Notes under the pieces: generated by a model
What the model saw: only the letters and a program-made list of their open reading frames with translations
Database searches by the model: none
Told to the model about the DNA's origin: nothing
Position numbers and translations under genes: made by a program
Virus record (IMG/VR): IMGVR_UViG_3300009467_000016
Location: 1 to 57,846 of that record
Length of the DNA stretch: 57,846 nt
Reading direction: 5' to 3' (one strand)
DNA from: a virus
Shown here: in pieces, positions 48,643 through 57,525 of the stretch
How positions within the stretch are numbered: the first letter of the stretch is position 1
Layout of the letters: the number at the start of each line of letters is the position of its first letter

Positions 48643-50559
48643 TTAAGTAATGTCTACCATTTCACAGACATCACCAGTACAGGCCATCGTTTGCATACCA
48701 GAGGTATTATCTTCTATTTCATAGTTGTCAAACAAAGTCCAATCTACTTTAGGCGGTGACTTGTCAAGCATTTCGTAGTACTCTTCTTTAGTACACTCTT
48801 GATAAGGTGCCTGTTGGTACGTATGCTCATTGAACGGAAGGAACGACACACCTGACATTTCATCAAAGTGTTTGTACACAAATGCTCCTACCTCAAACCA
48901 CTCGTCAGGCTTAACGTTAATCGTAACGCTAGGCTTATGCTCACACCAATGACGCTGATACATCAACCACATTTCTAGCTGCTCTAGTGCTGTCATGTCA
49001 GCCGTACACACTGCACCCAAGGGTGACTGCATAGGGAAGCTAAACACAGTTGTAGCATCAGGCTTCATAACGTCAGGCTCACTAGGGATGCCTTGGTCAC
49101 GCATAAATGCAGTCAATGGGTCTTTATTATCTCCACGCACAGTACGGATATAATAGGGACTATGACGAGCATGTATTCCAGAAGCCGAATCAACCAGTTG
49201 GGAAACTGTTCCACTGGGCTTAACGCAAGTAATAGCAGTGCTGTGAGGGATACCAAGACGGTCAGCCCACTCAGCGTTAGTAGAAACAGCCACATTTTTA
49301 AGATGCTCCAATGTTTCGGATAACCCTTTGTTCTCTAAGGTCATCAGTTTGTTATCCATTATCCCCGTAAGTGACACACCCAGCAATCTTTCTTCTGCTG
49401 TGTTGGTGTTCCACATCTTTCGCAAGTATGGGAAGTTTGTGTAGGTGGATTGTATTGTTCCAAGTACAGTTGCAAGACGGACTTTTCTTGTAAGGTCTTC
49501 CAAACTGTCCGTAGCCCTGATAACAACTTCTGTGAGATTACAGAATTGGTTAGGGCGTAAAATAATCTCCGAACACGGATTGGTTCCAAACTCATAAGGC
49601 CCATGTACTTTGTTAGTCTTTCTACGGCCATTCTTTTCTGCTTGTTTAATTGCTGCTTCTCTATTAAATATTCCTCGTTCTCCACTGCCACTCTCCATTA
49701 GGGCTGTCCACTCACGCATGAATGACATACTGTCAGGTTTCTCTGAATAAGATACTGAGTTGTTAGCCAAGGCTCTGTGTGCTGCATTCTCCCACCAGTT
49801 ACCTGACTTGGCATGGCGCATACGATCATCAGATAGATTAGATAAACTAATCATAGCACTACGGCGTACACCACCGACCACTACTACCTCACCAATCTTA
49901 CACATAAGATCGTGACACTCTAGGCTGGACAGTTTGCGTCCCTGTGCCTGTCGGAATGTAGTAACAGCAAAGTTAAACAAATCAACCAAAGGAGCAGGAC
50001 CACTAGCCCGACCACCAAACGTTTTAAGCCTTGCCCCTGCAGGGCGAACTCTGCTAATATCCCACTTAGGAATTTCACCAGCCCACAGGAGTGCCAACAC
50101 TTGTCTGAGACCTTTAGCCCATCCTTCCTTGCTGTCCTTGATGACAACAGTCGTATCGCTTTGGAAAAGAGTAGGAACATCAGAGAGTTTAGCGATGAAC
50201 TGACGCTCAACACTGAAACCAACCCCCGTACCGCAAAGCAAGATGAACATAGCCTCATCGAAAGACTTAGGATCATCTACGGGTAGGTAGCTACAATTGT
50301 ACATACAGGTGTTGTCACGCTCTGCCGCTTTTCCTGCAGTCATAAGTGACCTCATGCTAGGCATAACCTCAAGGCTAAGAATAGCACTACGCATTTCATC
50401 TAGGTCAACAGGCTTGAGCCATGTCTTAGCGATGTTCTGTAGGTAACGCTCTACAGTTTCACCCCATGTTTCACGGCGTCCTTCTCCTTCAATCCAACGT
50501 GCATAGCGGCTGGTTGCAATGAAGGTCTGGTAGTCACTGGGTAGGTAATTGTTATTCAT
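48643..50559 (-). CDS. Class II (adenosylcobalamin-dependent) ribonucleotide reductase
   Basis: The 638-residue enzyme converts ribonucleotides to deoxyribonucleotides. Diagnostic blocks are NTCMYNCSYLPVDD, LLCGTGVGFSVER, GTNPCSEIILRPNQFCNLTE for the active-site cysteine, and a C-terminal CTGDVC redox pair. No beta subunit, NrdD glycine-radical site or activase gene is present, which supports the B12-dependent monomeric type. It works with ThyX and the MazG-like enzyme in nucleotide supply. Dependence on host cobalamin is implied. Confidence 0.9.
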   Translation of the reverse strand: MNNNYLPSDYQTFIATSRYARWIEGEGRRETWGETVERYLQNIAKTWLKPVDLDEMRSAILSLEVMPSMRSLMTAGKAAERDNTCMYNCSYLPVDDPKSFDEAMFILLCGTGVGFSVERQFIAKLSDVPTLFQSDTTVVIKDSKEGWAKGLRQVLALLWAGEIPKWDISRVRPAGARLKTFGGRASGPAPLVDLFNFAVTTFRQAQGRKLSSLECHDLMCKIGEVVVVGGVRRSAMISLSNLSDDRMRHAKSGNWWENAAHRALANNSVSYSEKPDSMSFMREWTALMESGSGERGIFNREAAIKQAEKNGRRKTNKVHGPYEFGTNPCSEIILRPNQFCNLTEVVIRATDSLEDLTRKVRLATVLGTIQSTYTNFPYLRKMWNTNTAEERLLGVSLTGIMDNKLMTLENKGLSETLEHLKNVAVSTNAEWADRLGIPHSTAITCVKPSGTVSQLVDSASGIHARHSPYYIRTVRGDNKDPLTAFMRDQGIPSEPDVMKPDATTVFSFPMQSPLGAVCTADMTALEQLEMWLMYQRHWCEHKPSVTINVKPDEWFEVGAFVYKHFDEMSGVSFLPFNEHTYQQAPYQECTKEEYYEMLDKSPPKVDWTLFDNYEIEDNTSGMQTMACTGDVCEMVDIT

Positions 50560-50570
50560 ACTTTATTTCC

Positions 50571-50993
50571 TTATACTAAGTCAGACAGGTCAGGCTTCCA
50601 GTAGCTTGAACCCTTTAACACTTTGCCGTCAGGCCGCTTGATTGGTTTACCTTGTGGCCCTAGCTTAGACATATTAGATGCGTGTACTCTGCGTACAGCT
50701 TCATCTAAGTCCCATCCGTAGGTAGCTGCATAGCCATACGTAACGTACACTAAGTCAGCTAACTCTTTGAGTAACTCTAGTGGGCCATCTGCGTCACGTA
50801 CTTCACTATACTCCTCTTTGAGTAGCAGCCAGCGTAACCCTTCTAGCTTTCTACTGTAGCCATACTTTTCATCAAGAGGGTGATCCATAGCTACTGCAAA
50901 CTCTTTTACCATATCTAGTGGACTACGAGTGTGATCTGTAGCAGCCTCTCTGTCGTACTCAGCGAAATCGTCTATCTCTTGCTGTGTAATCAT
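50571..50993 (-). CDS. MazG-like NTP pyrophosphohydrolase, 140 aa
   Basis: The all-helical domain shows EEYSEVRDA, then ELADLVYVTYGYAATYGWDL, the E-E-x-x-E and E-x-x-D metal sites of the MazG/HisE superfamily. The C-terminal KPIKRPDGKVLKGSSYWKPD is typical of phage members. It may clear abnormal nucleotides or lower alarmone levels. It lies directly upstream of the reductase in the operon. Confidence 0.85.
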   Translation of the reverse strand: MITQQEIDDFAEYDREAATDHTRSPLDMVKEFAVAMDHPLDEKYGYSRKLEGLRWLLLKEEYSEVRDADGPLELLKELADLVYVTYGYAATYGWDLDEAVRRVHASNMSKLGPQGKPIKRPDGKVLKGSSYWKPDLSDLV

Positions 50994-51163
50994 CCCTGAT
51001 CCTTTACGTTTATGTTAGATATTTCTACATCATCTATATCATAGATAATACGAGTCATCAAGTCTTTTATATCTTCTTCATAGTACATAGGGTGAGAAGA
51101 TAGGATGTTGTTTGACTTGTCAACTTGTAAGACAAAGGTAACACTAAACTTCTCAGTCTTCAT
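50990..51163 (-). CDS. Hypothetical protein, 57 aa
   Basis: The start chosen is ATG 51163 (MKTEKFSVTFVLQVDKSNN), with AGGAGG 9 nt upstream; a TTG at 51172 is less likely. The predicted fold is a small alpha/beta sandwich with an acidic C-terminus. It overlaps both neighbours. The function is unknown. Confidence 0.65.
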   Translation of the reverse strand: MKTEKFSVTFVLQVDKSNNILSSHPMYYEEDIKDLMTRIIYDIDDVEISNINVKDQG

Positions 51164-51419
51164 TACGCTCAACCTCCTGTATCAATCTATCTAAGTACCA
51201 CCTAGCTTTCTTCAAGTCCTCTACGCCATTCTTGTAAGGCCACCTCCACATATACTTGAATGAGTTCTGCCAACAGTATGCCTCATGGGGTGATACATCT
51301 GCACCCTCTGACATAGCCTTCATAGCATCTATACACTCAATGTTAGCTGTGTTGTAGTGGGGTGGCTTATCTACCATGTCTACCTCAAAGGGCATGATTG
51401 TTTCTTTCCATTTAGCCAT
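51153..51419 (-). CDS. DUF3310 family protein, 88 aa
   Basis: The conserved core is DMVDKPPHYNTANIECIDAM, then CWQNSFKYMWRWPYKNG and DLKKARWYLDRLI. This defines DUF3310, a phage family often found among nucleotide-metabolism genes, sometimes called a nucleotide kinase without proof. The start chosen is MAKWKETIMPFEV; Met9 is an alternative. Confidence 0.85.
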   Translation of the reverse strand: MAKWKETIMPFEVDMVDKPPHYNTANIECIDAMKAMSEGADVSPHEAYCWQNSFKYMWRWPYKNGVEDLKKARWYLDRLIQEVERNED

Positions 51420-51420
51420 A

Positions 51421-51762
51421 CTAGCAGTTGCCCTTAGTTTTGGTGAAAGCACTGAGTGTAAGTACATTACCCTCTGCTGTATAGGAAGATTGTGGTGTAT
51501 CGTCCATAGGCACTTGGTTCTCTTCTAGTAGACGCTCTATCTTCTCTTCTAGTGCAAGCTTTAGACCTTCATAGATTTCATCATCGTCATCATTAAGCAA
51601 CTCAAACAAACCAATCATAGCTAGACCTACACCCATAGCATCTGTTAATTGATCGTCAGTCAATTCGTGATCGTCACTCTTGCAGATACAAGTAGCGATC
51701 TGTCCATTACCCATAGGCTTGATTAGTATTGCAATCTCATCATCGTCTAGTGTGTATGGCAT
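51421..51762 (-). CDS. Acidic hypothetical protein, 113 aa
   Basis: The start is ATG 51762, overlapping the resolvase stop, with GGAAGACTTG upstream. The product is very acidic (LTDDQLTDAMGVGLAMIGLF, then ELLNDDDDEIYEGL) and helical. The charge suggests a DNA-mimic or protein-binding role, but that is only composition. No family is recognised. Confidence 0.7.
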   Translation of the reverse strand: MPYTLDDDEIAILIKPMGNGQIATCICKSDDHELTDDQLTDAMGVGLAMIGLFELLNDDDDEIYEGLKLALEEKIERLLEENQVPMDDTPQSSYTAEGNVLTLSAFTKTKGNC

Positions 51763-52205
51763 CAAGTCTTCCTTTTTGTTTTAAGTGGTATCTTAGTCTG
51801 TGTAACATACTTTCCCGGCTCTGTCAACCACCCTTGAGGTATTAGTCTGTGTGAGTACAAGAAGTCATTTTTTTCACACCAATCACAGTATCTACTCTTA
51901 GCACCCTTGTAGAGTTTAGCTTTAGCGTTACTGAATACAAAGCGTATGTCTAACTCAGGGTGCTGCCTTCTTACTTCCACATGCTTGCGCCTGTCTTCAC
52001 TGTCAAAGATACCCTTGGTCTCAATAAAGATACCGTTGTCCAACTGAAAGTCAGGCGTGTAAGTACGATAACGTAAGTCCTCCCACTCTATTTTAAGTAG
52101 CTCATACCTTACCTTTTTTTGGCACTCAGACAAAACAAGAGCAGTCTGTTTTTCAAGACCGCTCCTGTACTTGGCTTTAAGGTGTAGCCTCTTAGGTTTA
52201 GGCAT
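51762..52205 (-). CDS. Endonuclease I-like Holliday junction resolvase
   Basis: The protein follows T7 gp3: YRSGLEKQTALVL, YTPDFQLDNGIFIETKG (PD-(D/E)xK core with Asp, Glu and Lys) and LDIRFVFSNAKAKLYKGAKS. It cuts branched DNA and may help degrade host DNA. At 147 residues it is the normal length for the family. It overlaps the upstream gene by 8 bp. Confidence 0.9.
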   Translation of the reverse strand: MPKPKRLHLKAKYRSGLEKQTALVLSECQKKVRYELLKIEWEDLRYRTYTPDFQLDNGIFIETKGIFDSEDRRKHVEVRRQHPELDIRFVFSNAKAKLYKGAKSRYCDWCEKNDFLYSHRLIPQGWLTEPGKYVTQTKIPLKTKRKT

Positions 52206-52407
52206 CTTCTTCTGGGATAGTCTCGTCTTCTAGTGCCTGTTTAAGCTTGTCTACTAAAAGCACCCCCATGTTAGACACACTAGCTAATTGAAACTCTAGC
52301 TGTCGCTTCATTGTTGCGCTATATTGTATCTCTGCTAACAAAGCAATCTGTGTTTCGTTAAAGTCTTCTGAGTCGTATTCAATATCGTTTAGTGTCACTT
52401 TAGCCAT
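52198..52407 (-). CDS. Conserved small phage protein, 69 aa
   Basis: The start chosen is MAKVTLNDIEYDSEDFNETQ at 52407, with GAGGA upstream. This opening is common in cyanophage and marine phage genomes near replication genes. The rest is a helical segment that probably forms a coiled coil. The function is unknown. Confidence 0.75.
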   Translation of the reverse strand: MAKVTLNDIEYDSEDFNETQIALLAEIQYSATMKRQLEFQLASVSNMGVLLVDKLKQALEDETIPEEDA

Positions 52408-53278
52408 TTGCATTTTCCTCTTTCAGTTTAGTGTAATGTACCATAGGTGCTGTTAGTTTGCCTTGATAGACTCTTGATGGCAACTCTTGATAGTCAGGCC
52501 GACAAGCTTTCTTGAATGAGCAGAAGCTACACTCTTTGCATAGCGTTCTGTTACCTGATTCTTTCTTGCGATAGGTCTCAGGTATATCTGTGTACTGACG
52601 CTCAAGTGGCTCATCGTTCTCTAGGTAGTCATACGTTTCACGCATCTTATCTAATACTTCTTCAACGTCTACGTGCTTGGCTGAAACGTACTTGTGATGA
52701 CCATTAGCTTTGTTTACTACCCACCAGCCACCAACCTTCTTACCTGCTGCTGTAGCGTAGCCTACAAGCTGTGCTACGTAGCCAAAAGGATCACTAGCCT
52801 GTAGTGTCTCAAGGTCAACAAACTTCTTAGTGTAGGAGTAATCAGATGCACTCTTAACATCGTCTACCCTGCCAGCCATCACTAAGTCATACTCACCCTT
52901 GATTGGGCGTCTACCTCCCCCTAAGTCTAACGACACGTACTCATTGTCTTGGAACTCTACACCAGCAGTGCGTAGGATACCTTTAAATACTGCCTCAACT
53001 ATATCGCCTAGCATCATGTTCATCATGAACTGCTCTGGCATTGGTTCTTTTTCTTCTGGCATGTTCTTTTCAAACCAGAGTTGACACTTAGCTCGTCCTA
53101 TGTTGGACATTCTAAGCCTGAACGCATCCCTTGGCCCACCGTTGAATTGCTTGTTTAGTCCTGCCGATACGTCAGAAGCAACGTTATCAATTATTGCTTC
53201 TGACATTTCTGCTTGACCTAAAGTAGCATCACGCATGAGTATCTTAATGGGTAGTTCAGCAGCGTGTGCAAAATCCAT
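52400..53278 (-). CDS. Cas4/RecB-like PD-(D/E)XK exonuclease with Fe-S-type cysteines
   Basis: The nuclease core is visible as the metal-binding stretch PIKGEYDLVMAGRVDDVKSA, followed by a QLVGYATA helix motif. Cysteines at CQLWF near residue 65 and the C-terminal cluster CKECSFCSFKKAC resemble the iron-sulfur cluster ligands of Cas4/AddB-type nucleases. It probably replaces T7 gp6 exonuclease in recombination and end processing. The neighbouring single-strand DNA-binding protein fits this. Confidence 0.8.
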   Translation of the reverse strand: MDFAHAAELPIKILMRDATLGQAEMSEAIIDNVASDVSAGLNKQFNGGPRDAFRLRMSNIGRAKCQLWFEKNMPEEKEPMPEQFMMNMMLGDIVEAVFKGILRTAGVEFQDNEYVSLDLGGGRRPIKGEYDLVMAGRVDDVKSASDYSYTKKFVDLETLQASDPFGYVAQLVGYATAAGKKVGGWWVVNKANGHHKYVSAKHVDVEEVLDKMRETYDYLENDEPLERQYTDIPETYRKKESGNRTLCKECSFCSFKKACRPDYQELPSRVYQGKLTAPMVHYTKLKEENANG

Positions 53279-53279
53279 C

Positions 53280-54164
53280 CTAAAAAGGAATTTCTTCTAC
53301 TTGCACGATAGCGTCAAGTGTAGAGGGGTCTATAGCCACATCAGGCTTACGTAAAGACTTCCACTTGCTAAGTACATACTCGTTACCGTAGTCAATGTAG
53401 TCAACGAAAGCCTGTACTGTAGCGTGATCCTCTGGCACCATCTTAGTCTTAGTACCCAAGTTAGCAACCATAGTAGCGTACTTGTTACCTGTAGGCAGAG
53501 TCTCCTTATGGGCATGAAGTGTTATCGTATGCTCAATAGGTAACAGCTTCTTAGATACAATATCTTTAAGTGCTGCATCCAAGGAACGCTTACTGTCAGC
53601 ATTCTTTACGTCCATCGTAAAGTCAATCTCTGAGTCATAGCCTTTTACAGCTACACCATTCTCATCAGTAACTTTACCTAGCTTAACCTTGCCAAACAAA
53701 ACCTTAGTGTTCTTAACACTACGGATAATAGCTTTAGTGTCTTCATCAACGGCATCCCAATCCTTGATGTATGCACTAGGCCGACCAAGGTTGAACGTAC
53801 CTTTGGTGTCTTTAAGATCGCCCTTAAGTACAGTAGCCATGACAGTCTTGTTCATAGCGTTGTTGTCGCTATCCCATTGGGTCCATTGCTGACGCTGTGC
53901 AAATAAACGGATGGTAGCACTACGGCTATACACAGTCACACCCTCTGAGTCAGTAAGCTTGTAAGCACCCAAGGGTACGACTACCTTCTCTTCTAGTTCA
54001 CCGTCTTCATCTACTTGCTCCTTCATGATGGGAGCTTGTACCTGTGCTAGTCGTGCAAGGTTAGGCCCACTGGAAGAACCCATAGACATATCAGCATCTG
54101 CACTGAAACCCATAGCTGCAGCAAGGTCTGCACTTGCCATTGTCGTAGATAACTCATTGCTCAT
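53280..54164 (-). CDS. Putative phage single-stranded DNA-binding protein, 294 aa
   Basis: The acidic C-terminal tip (VQVEEIPF) is the classic SSB signature for recruiting replication partners. The body has OB-like strands (YSRSATIRLFAQRQQWTQWD; HTITLHAHKETLPTGNKYAT). A dedicated strong promoter precedes the gene, and it lies between DNA polymerase and exonuclease genes. AAGGATATATA precedes the ATG. Confidence 0.75.
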   Translation of the reverse strand: MSNELSTTMASADLAAAMGFSADADMSMGSSSGPNLARLAQVQAPIMKEQVDEDGELEEKVVVPLGAYKLTDSEGVTVYSRSATIRLFAQRQQWTQWDSDNNAMNKTVMATVLKGDLKDTKGTFNLGRPSAYIKDWDAVDEDTKAIIRSVKNTKVLFGKVKLGKVTDENGVAVKGYDSEIDFTMDVKNADSKRSLDAALKDIVSKKLLPIEHTITLHAHKETLPTGNKYATMVANLGTKTKMVPEDHATVQAFVDYIDYGNEYVLSKWKSLRKPDVAIDPSTLDAIVQVEEIPF

Positions 54165-54197
54165 TATATATCCTTTCTGAGCTTTATTTGAACCGCA

Positions 54198-54226
54198 GTT
54201 ATATCATATCACATCTTTAGTGTCAA
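54198..54226 (-). promoter_or_regulatory. Strong sigma70-type promoter for the SSB gene
   Basis: On the minus strand TTGACA (54221-54226), 17-nt spacer, TATAAC (54198-54203), overlapping the 3' end of the polymerase gene. It would raise SSB and exonuclease expression above polymerase level. Confidence 0.85.
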
Positions 54227-56288
54227 GCCAATTCGGTCCAATTTTGGCTTCTAAAAGTAGTGGTACGTTCATCTTTATGCCGTAGTAATTATCAATGATA
54301 CTATTAAGACAGTCGTTAACATCGTTAATGACACTGATTACCTCCTTTTGTTCATCAGGGTGTATGTCAATGACCGCTGAGTCATGAACACTATTAACTA
54401 TGCAAGAGCGCATGTTCTTTAGTCTCTTGTCAATCTCAAGTAACACAACAGGTACAACATCACCAGTAGCAAACCCTTGGACAGGGTAGTTCTTGATCCT
54501 AGTGAAGTTAGTAGGCGTATTGTTTTCCCTTCTAGTAGTACCGGGAAATGCATACTGCCTACCTGACACATTGGTTATCTTTTGGAAACGTATAGCCTCA
54601 TCACCTAGCTTCTTGTGCCACTTGGCTATGCCTTTGTACTTGTCAATGAAGTGCGTGTAGTACGCAGCTTCTGCCTTAGTCCTGCCAAAGCCTGTCGCGC
54701 CAAAGAGAGGGGCGAAGGTGTGTTCCTTGGCAGCTTGCCTTGCAGTAGGTTGACCTGCATCAGAGATAATCTGTGCAGTGTATGCGTGTACGTCAAACCC
54801 TGTGTTGATCTCTTCCATAGCTGTCTCATCCTGTGACAGGAATGCAGCAGCCCTAAACTCTAGCTGTGCAAAGTCAGCTTCCATGATCTTACCGCCCTCC
54901 CAACGTGATACAAAGACACGCTTAACAGGGAACGTACCACCTCTAGGCATGTTCTGCATGTTAGGCTCACGCCCACTAAACCTGCCAGTAGATGTAATGT
55001 GCTGCGTTAGTGACACGTGCAGTACATCGTTCTGTTTAGTGAAGGTGTCTATACCCTCAACAAAGCTAGACAGGTAGCTAGACACAGCGTTCAACCGCTT
55101 CAAGTCCTCAAGGAACTTAACAGCTACATCCATGTTGTTGTCCATAGCTGTAGCTCTGAGTACGTCTAGTATATCCTTGCCTGTAGAAAAACCACTAGCA
55201 CTAACCCAAGATGCGCTAGGTGGGAAGAAACCAAAGCCAGCCATTCTTGATTGCTTCTTGAGTTGATAGCCTCTGGCATCACAGTCCTTACATTTGTTGG
55301 GTTTTGCATACTTACTACCATCTTTCTTTACTTTGTACGTTTCTGCACTGCCTTCACAAGTCGGGCAAGTGAACGCCTCAGTACGATACAGAAGGTCACT
55401 GTTAGCATTGACTATCTCCTTTAGGTCAGATAGCTTCCTACAGTTATCAAACAAGTTAGGCCAATCATCCTTGGAGTGAGGCTTACGGCTAAAGATAACC
55501 TGAGACATTTGCTCTGGGCTATTTAAGTTAACTGGGGTGTCACCCATGACCTCACGCACTTGCATCTGTAGACGGGACTGAATGGCTCCACGCTCATCCT
55601 CAAACTCCTTACGCACTGCATCCAAAGCCTTGCGGTCTACCTTCATACCGTCAGCCTTCATGCGTGTAAGAAGCTTGCATACCTCAAACGTAATGTCTCT
55701 CACGTTACCAAGGCTCTGAGACTCAGGTAACATAAAGTCTGCACTCTGTGCATGAAACAGTGAAGCTGTGGTATTGCAGTCAGCCTCAAGGTAAAAGGTC
55801 AACTCTGCTAATGGTATCTCATCAGTGTTGTAACCTTCCTTAAAGTAACGCTTTAGAGTGTCATCCTTTTGAAAGTCAAGGTTTCTACGGATAGCTGTGT
55901 TACCTAGAGACAAAGATATCTTTTTGACTACTCCTTTATCTGATATCTCTATGTTGTTTCCTCTGAGTAAAATACTCTCGGCAAGCATAGTATCCCATAT
56001 AGCCCCGTCATACTTAAAGCCACACTCCCAAAGCCAAGCCAAGTCATGCTGTGCGTTGTGCATGATCAGCAGGGTAGTGTTATCCAATATCTTTTGAATA
56101 CGTCGAGACTCAACGCCTGTCTGATCAACGTACTCTTTGTGTTGCAGATCAAACGTCAGAGCCTCAGTACCATCGTCAACGTCACGTACCCCTACGTTCA
56201 CTAGGAAGTTACCCTCCTCCCAAGGGTCTAGCAGAAGCTTACCGTTGCGCTTCTTTGTTGTGTTCTCAACGTCCAATACTATACGCAT
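54204..56288 (-). CDS. DNA polymerase I family (T7-type) replicative polymerase
   Basis: The 694-residue protein has a 3'-5' exonuclease domain (DVENTT, HNAQHDLAWLWE) and a polymerase domain with motif A DFAQLEFR (D472), motif B RQAAKEHTFAPLFG (R517, K521, F525) and motif C VHDSAV (H635, D636, S637). Two features differ from the E. coli enzyme: motif C is HDS instead of HDE, and a CxxC pair set (C308/C311 and C333/C336) forms a zinc-ribbon-like insertion between the domains. Position 762 (E. coli numbering) is Phe. It follows the helicase and thyX. Confidence 0.95.
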   Translation of the reverse strand: MRIVLDVENTTKKRNGKLLLDPWEEGNFLVNVGVRDVDDGTEALTFDLQHKEYVDQTGVESRRIQKILDNTTLLIMHNAQHDLAWLWECGFKYDGAIWDTMLAESILLRGNNIEISDKGVVKKISLSLGNTAIRRNLDFQKDDTLKRYFKEGYNTDEIPLAELTFYLEADCNTTASLFHAQSADFMLPESQSLGNVRDITFEVCKLLTRMKADGMKVDRKALDAVRKEFEDERGAIQSRLQMQVREVMGDTPVNLNSPEQMSQVIFSRKPHSKDDWPNLFDNCRKLSDLKEIVNANSDLLYRTEAFTCPTCEGSAETYKVKKDGSKYAKPNKCKDCDARGYQLKKQSRMAGFGFFPPSASWVSASGFSTGKDILDVLRATAMDNNMDVAVKFLEDLKRLNAVSSYLSSFVEGIDTFTKQNDVLHVSLTQHITSTGRFSGREPNMQNMPRGGTFPVKRVFVSRWEGGKIMEADFAQLEFRAAAFLSQDETAMEEINTGFDVHAYTAQIISDAGQPTARQAAKEHTFAPLFGATGFGRTKAEAAYYTHFIDKYKGIAKWHKKLGDEAIRFQKITNVSGRQYAFPGTTRRENNTPTNFTRIKNYPVQGFATGDVVPVVLLEIDKRLKNMRSCIVNSVHDSAVIDIHPDEQKEVISVINDVNDCLNSIIDNYYGIKMNVPLLLEAKIGPNWLDTKDVI

Positions 56289-56301
56289 TGTGTTCCTTTC
56301 T

Positions 56302-57525
56302 TTAGGCTAGGTACTGTGACCTGCCCCCGTCTAACTCACAATGAACAACCCCATGCCATCCACCCTTTAGTTTGTTCTTAGCTACATTGATATGACGCTG
56401 CTTGTCTTCATCATCACCCTCAGTAACTTGGTTCTTAGCAATCAGAAGCATCAAGTCTGCCTCTGCTGCCTTGCCTGTCTTACTACCTTCCAGCATAGAC
56501 TGATCAAGGTAGACTTTATCTTGTGCATCAGCAGACAACTGACTCATCCATATAATAGCACAGTTATACTTCTTAGCTATGTTACGAGCATGGATAGCAG
56601 CAGCCTTGAGATATACGTCTGACTTGTCACTACTCTTTACAGCAAACTTATCACCCATGTCAAGTACAACTATGTCGGGCTTGCTGTGCTTAATGATGTT
56701 CTCTACCCAACCTAAGTCTTTACCTGTACTGTCAAACATGCTGATCTTTTCACGCACCTTCTTGTACCTAGCTGCAGCTAACGCATAGTTAGACTTGATC
56801 TCATCTGTATCCATACTAGCAGCAGCGCACAGGTAGCGTTCAGCTACACGTACATATTCTTCCTCGTTACATAGTACCATACACTTAGCACCCTGCTCTG
56901 CAAAACCTTTAGGTGAAGCAATAGTAGACGCATGGAAGCTTGTCTTACCTGTGTTGGGCCTAGCACCCACAATGATGAAGTGACCACTACTTATGCCTTC
57001 TATGCGCCCAGCGAGGCTAGGTATATTCCATTTCCACTGAGACTGCTGTAGTCCTGCCTCAAGGATCGTATCTATATCAATGTCAGCCCACTCAACATTC
57101 ATGTTAGGCATGAAGTTATCCTCATGAGCCTCAAGTACCTGACGTAGTGGCTCAAGAGAGGTAAGCTTACCGTTAACGTAGTCGAACCCCAAGTTAGCTA
57201 CCTGCTCCCCTACGTGCTGCCTAAACATCCTAGACAGTACATCAGAGGCTACATCCCTAGACATAGGAACCTCTTTGCGTAGCTTTGAGAACAGACCCTC
57301 ATACAAAACCTTGTTAGCTGTAGTCATGGTGCTGTACTCAGAGAAGAACAAAGCTTCTAACTCAGAGGTAGATATAGTACGGTCATACTTTTCCATAGCG
57401 TTGTCCAAGACACGCTTGATCTTGCGTACATCTTTAGTGAACAACTTGTCAGGGCATTTGATACCCTTGTGATCTTCATAGAACTCCTGATCGTGTAGGG
57501 TTCTAATTAGAGATAGCTCCATCAT
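56302..57525 (-). CDS. DnaB-type replicative helicase
   Basis: The start chosen is the ATG at 57525, with GAGG 9 nt upstream; it overlaps the thyX stop. The RecA-like core shows Walker A GARPNTGKTS (K194), Walker B VVLDMGD and WMSQL. The C-terminal AKNKLKGGWHGVVHCELDGG matches phage DnaB-like helicases. The N-terminal 140 residues are helical and replace the usual DnaB N-domain. Primase is a separate gene, so helicase and primase must interact in trans. Confidence 0.9.
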   Translation of the reverse strand: MMELSLIRTLHDQEFYEDHKGIKCPDKLFTKDVRKIKRVLDNAMEKYDRTISTSELEALFFSEYSTMTTANKVLYEGLFSKLRKEVPMSRDVASDVLSRMFRQHVGEQVANLGFDYVNGKLTSLEPLRQVLEAHEDNFMPNMNVEWADIDIDTILEAGLQQSQWKWNIPSLAGRIEGISSGHFIIVGARPNTGKTSFHASTIASPKGFAEQGAKCMVLCNEEEYVRVAERYLCAAASMDTDEIKSNYALAAARYKKVREKISMFDSTGKDLGWVENIIKHSKPDIVVLDMGDKFAVKSSDKSDVYLKAAAIHARNIAKKYNCAIIWMSQLSADAQDKVYLDQSMLEGSKTGKAAEADLMLLIAKNQVTEGDDEDKQRHINVAKNKLKGGWHGVVHCELDGGRSQYLA

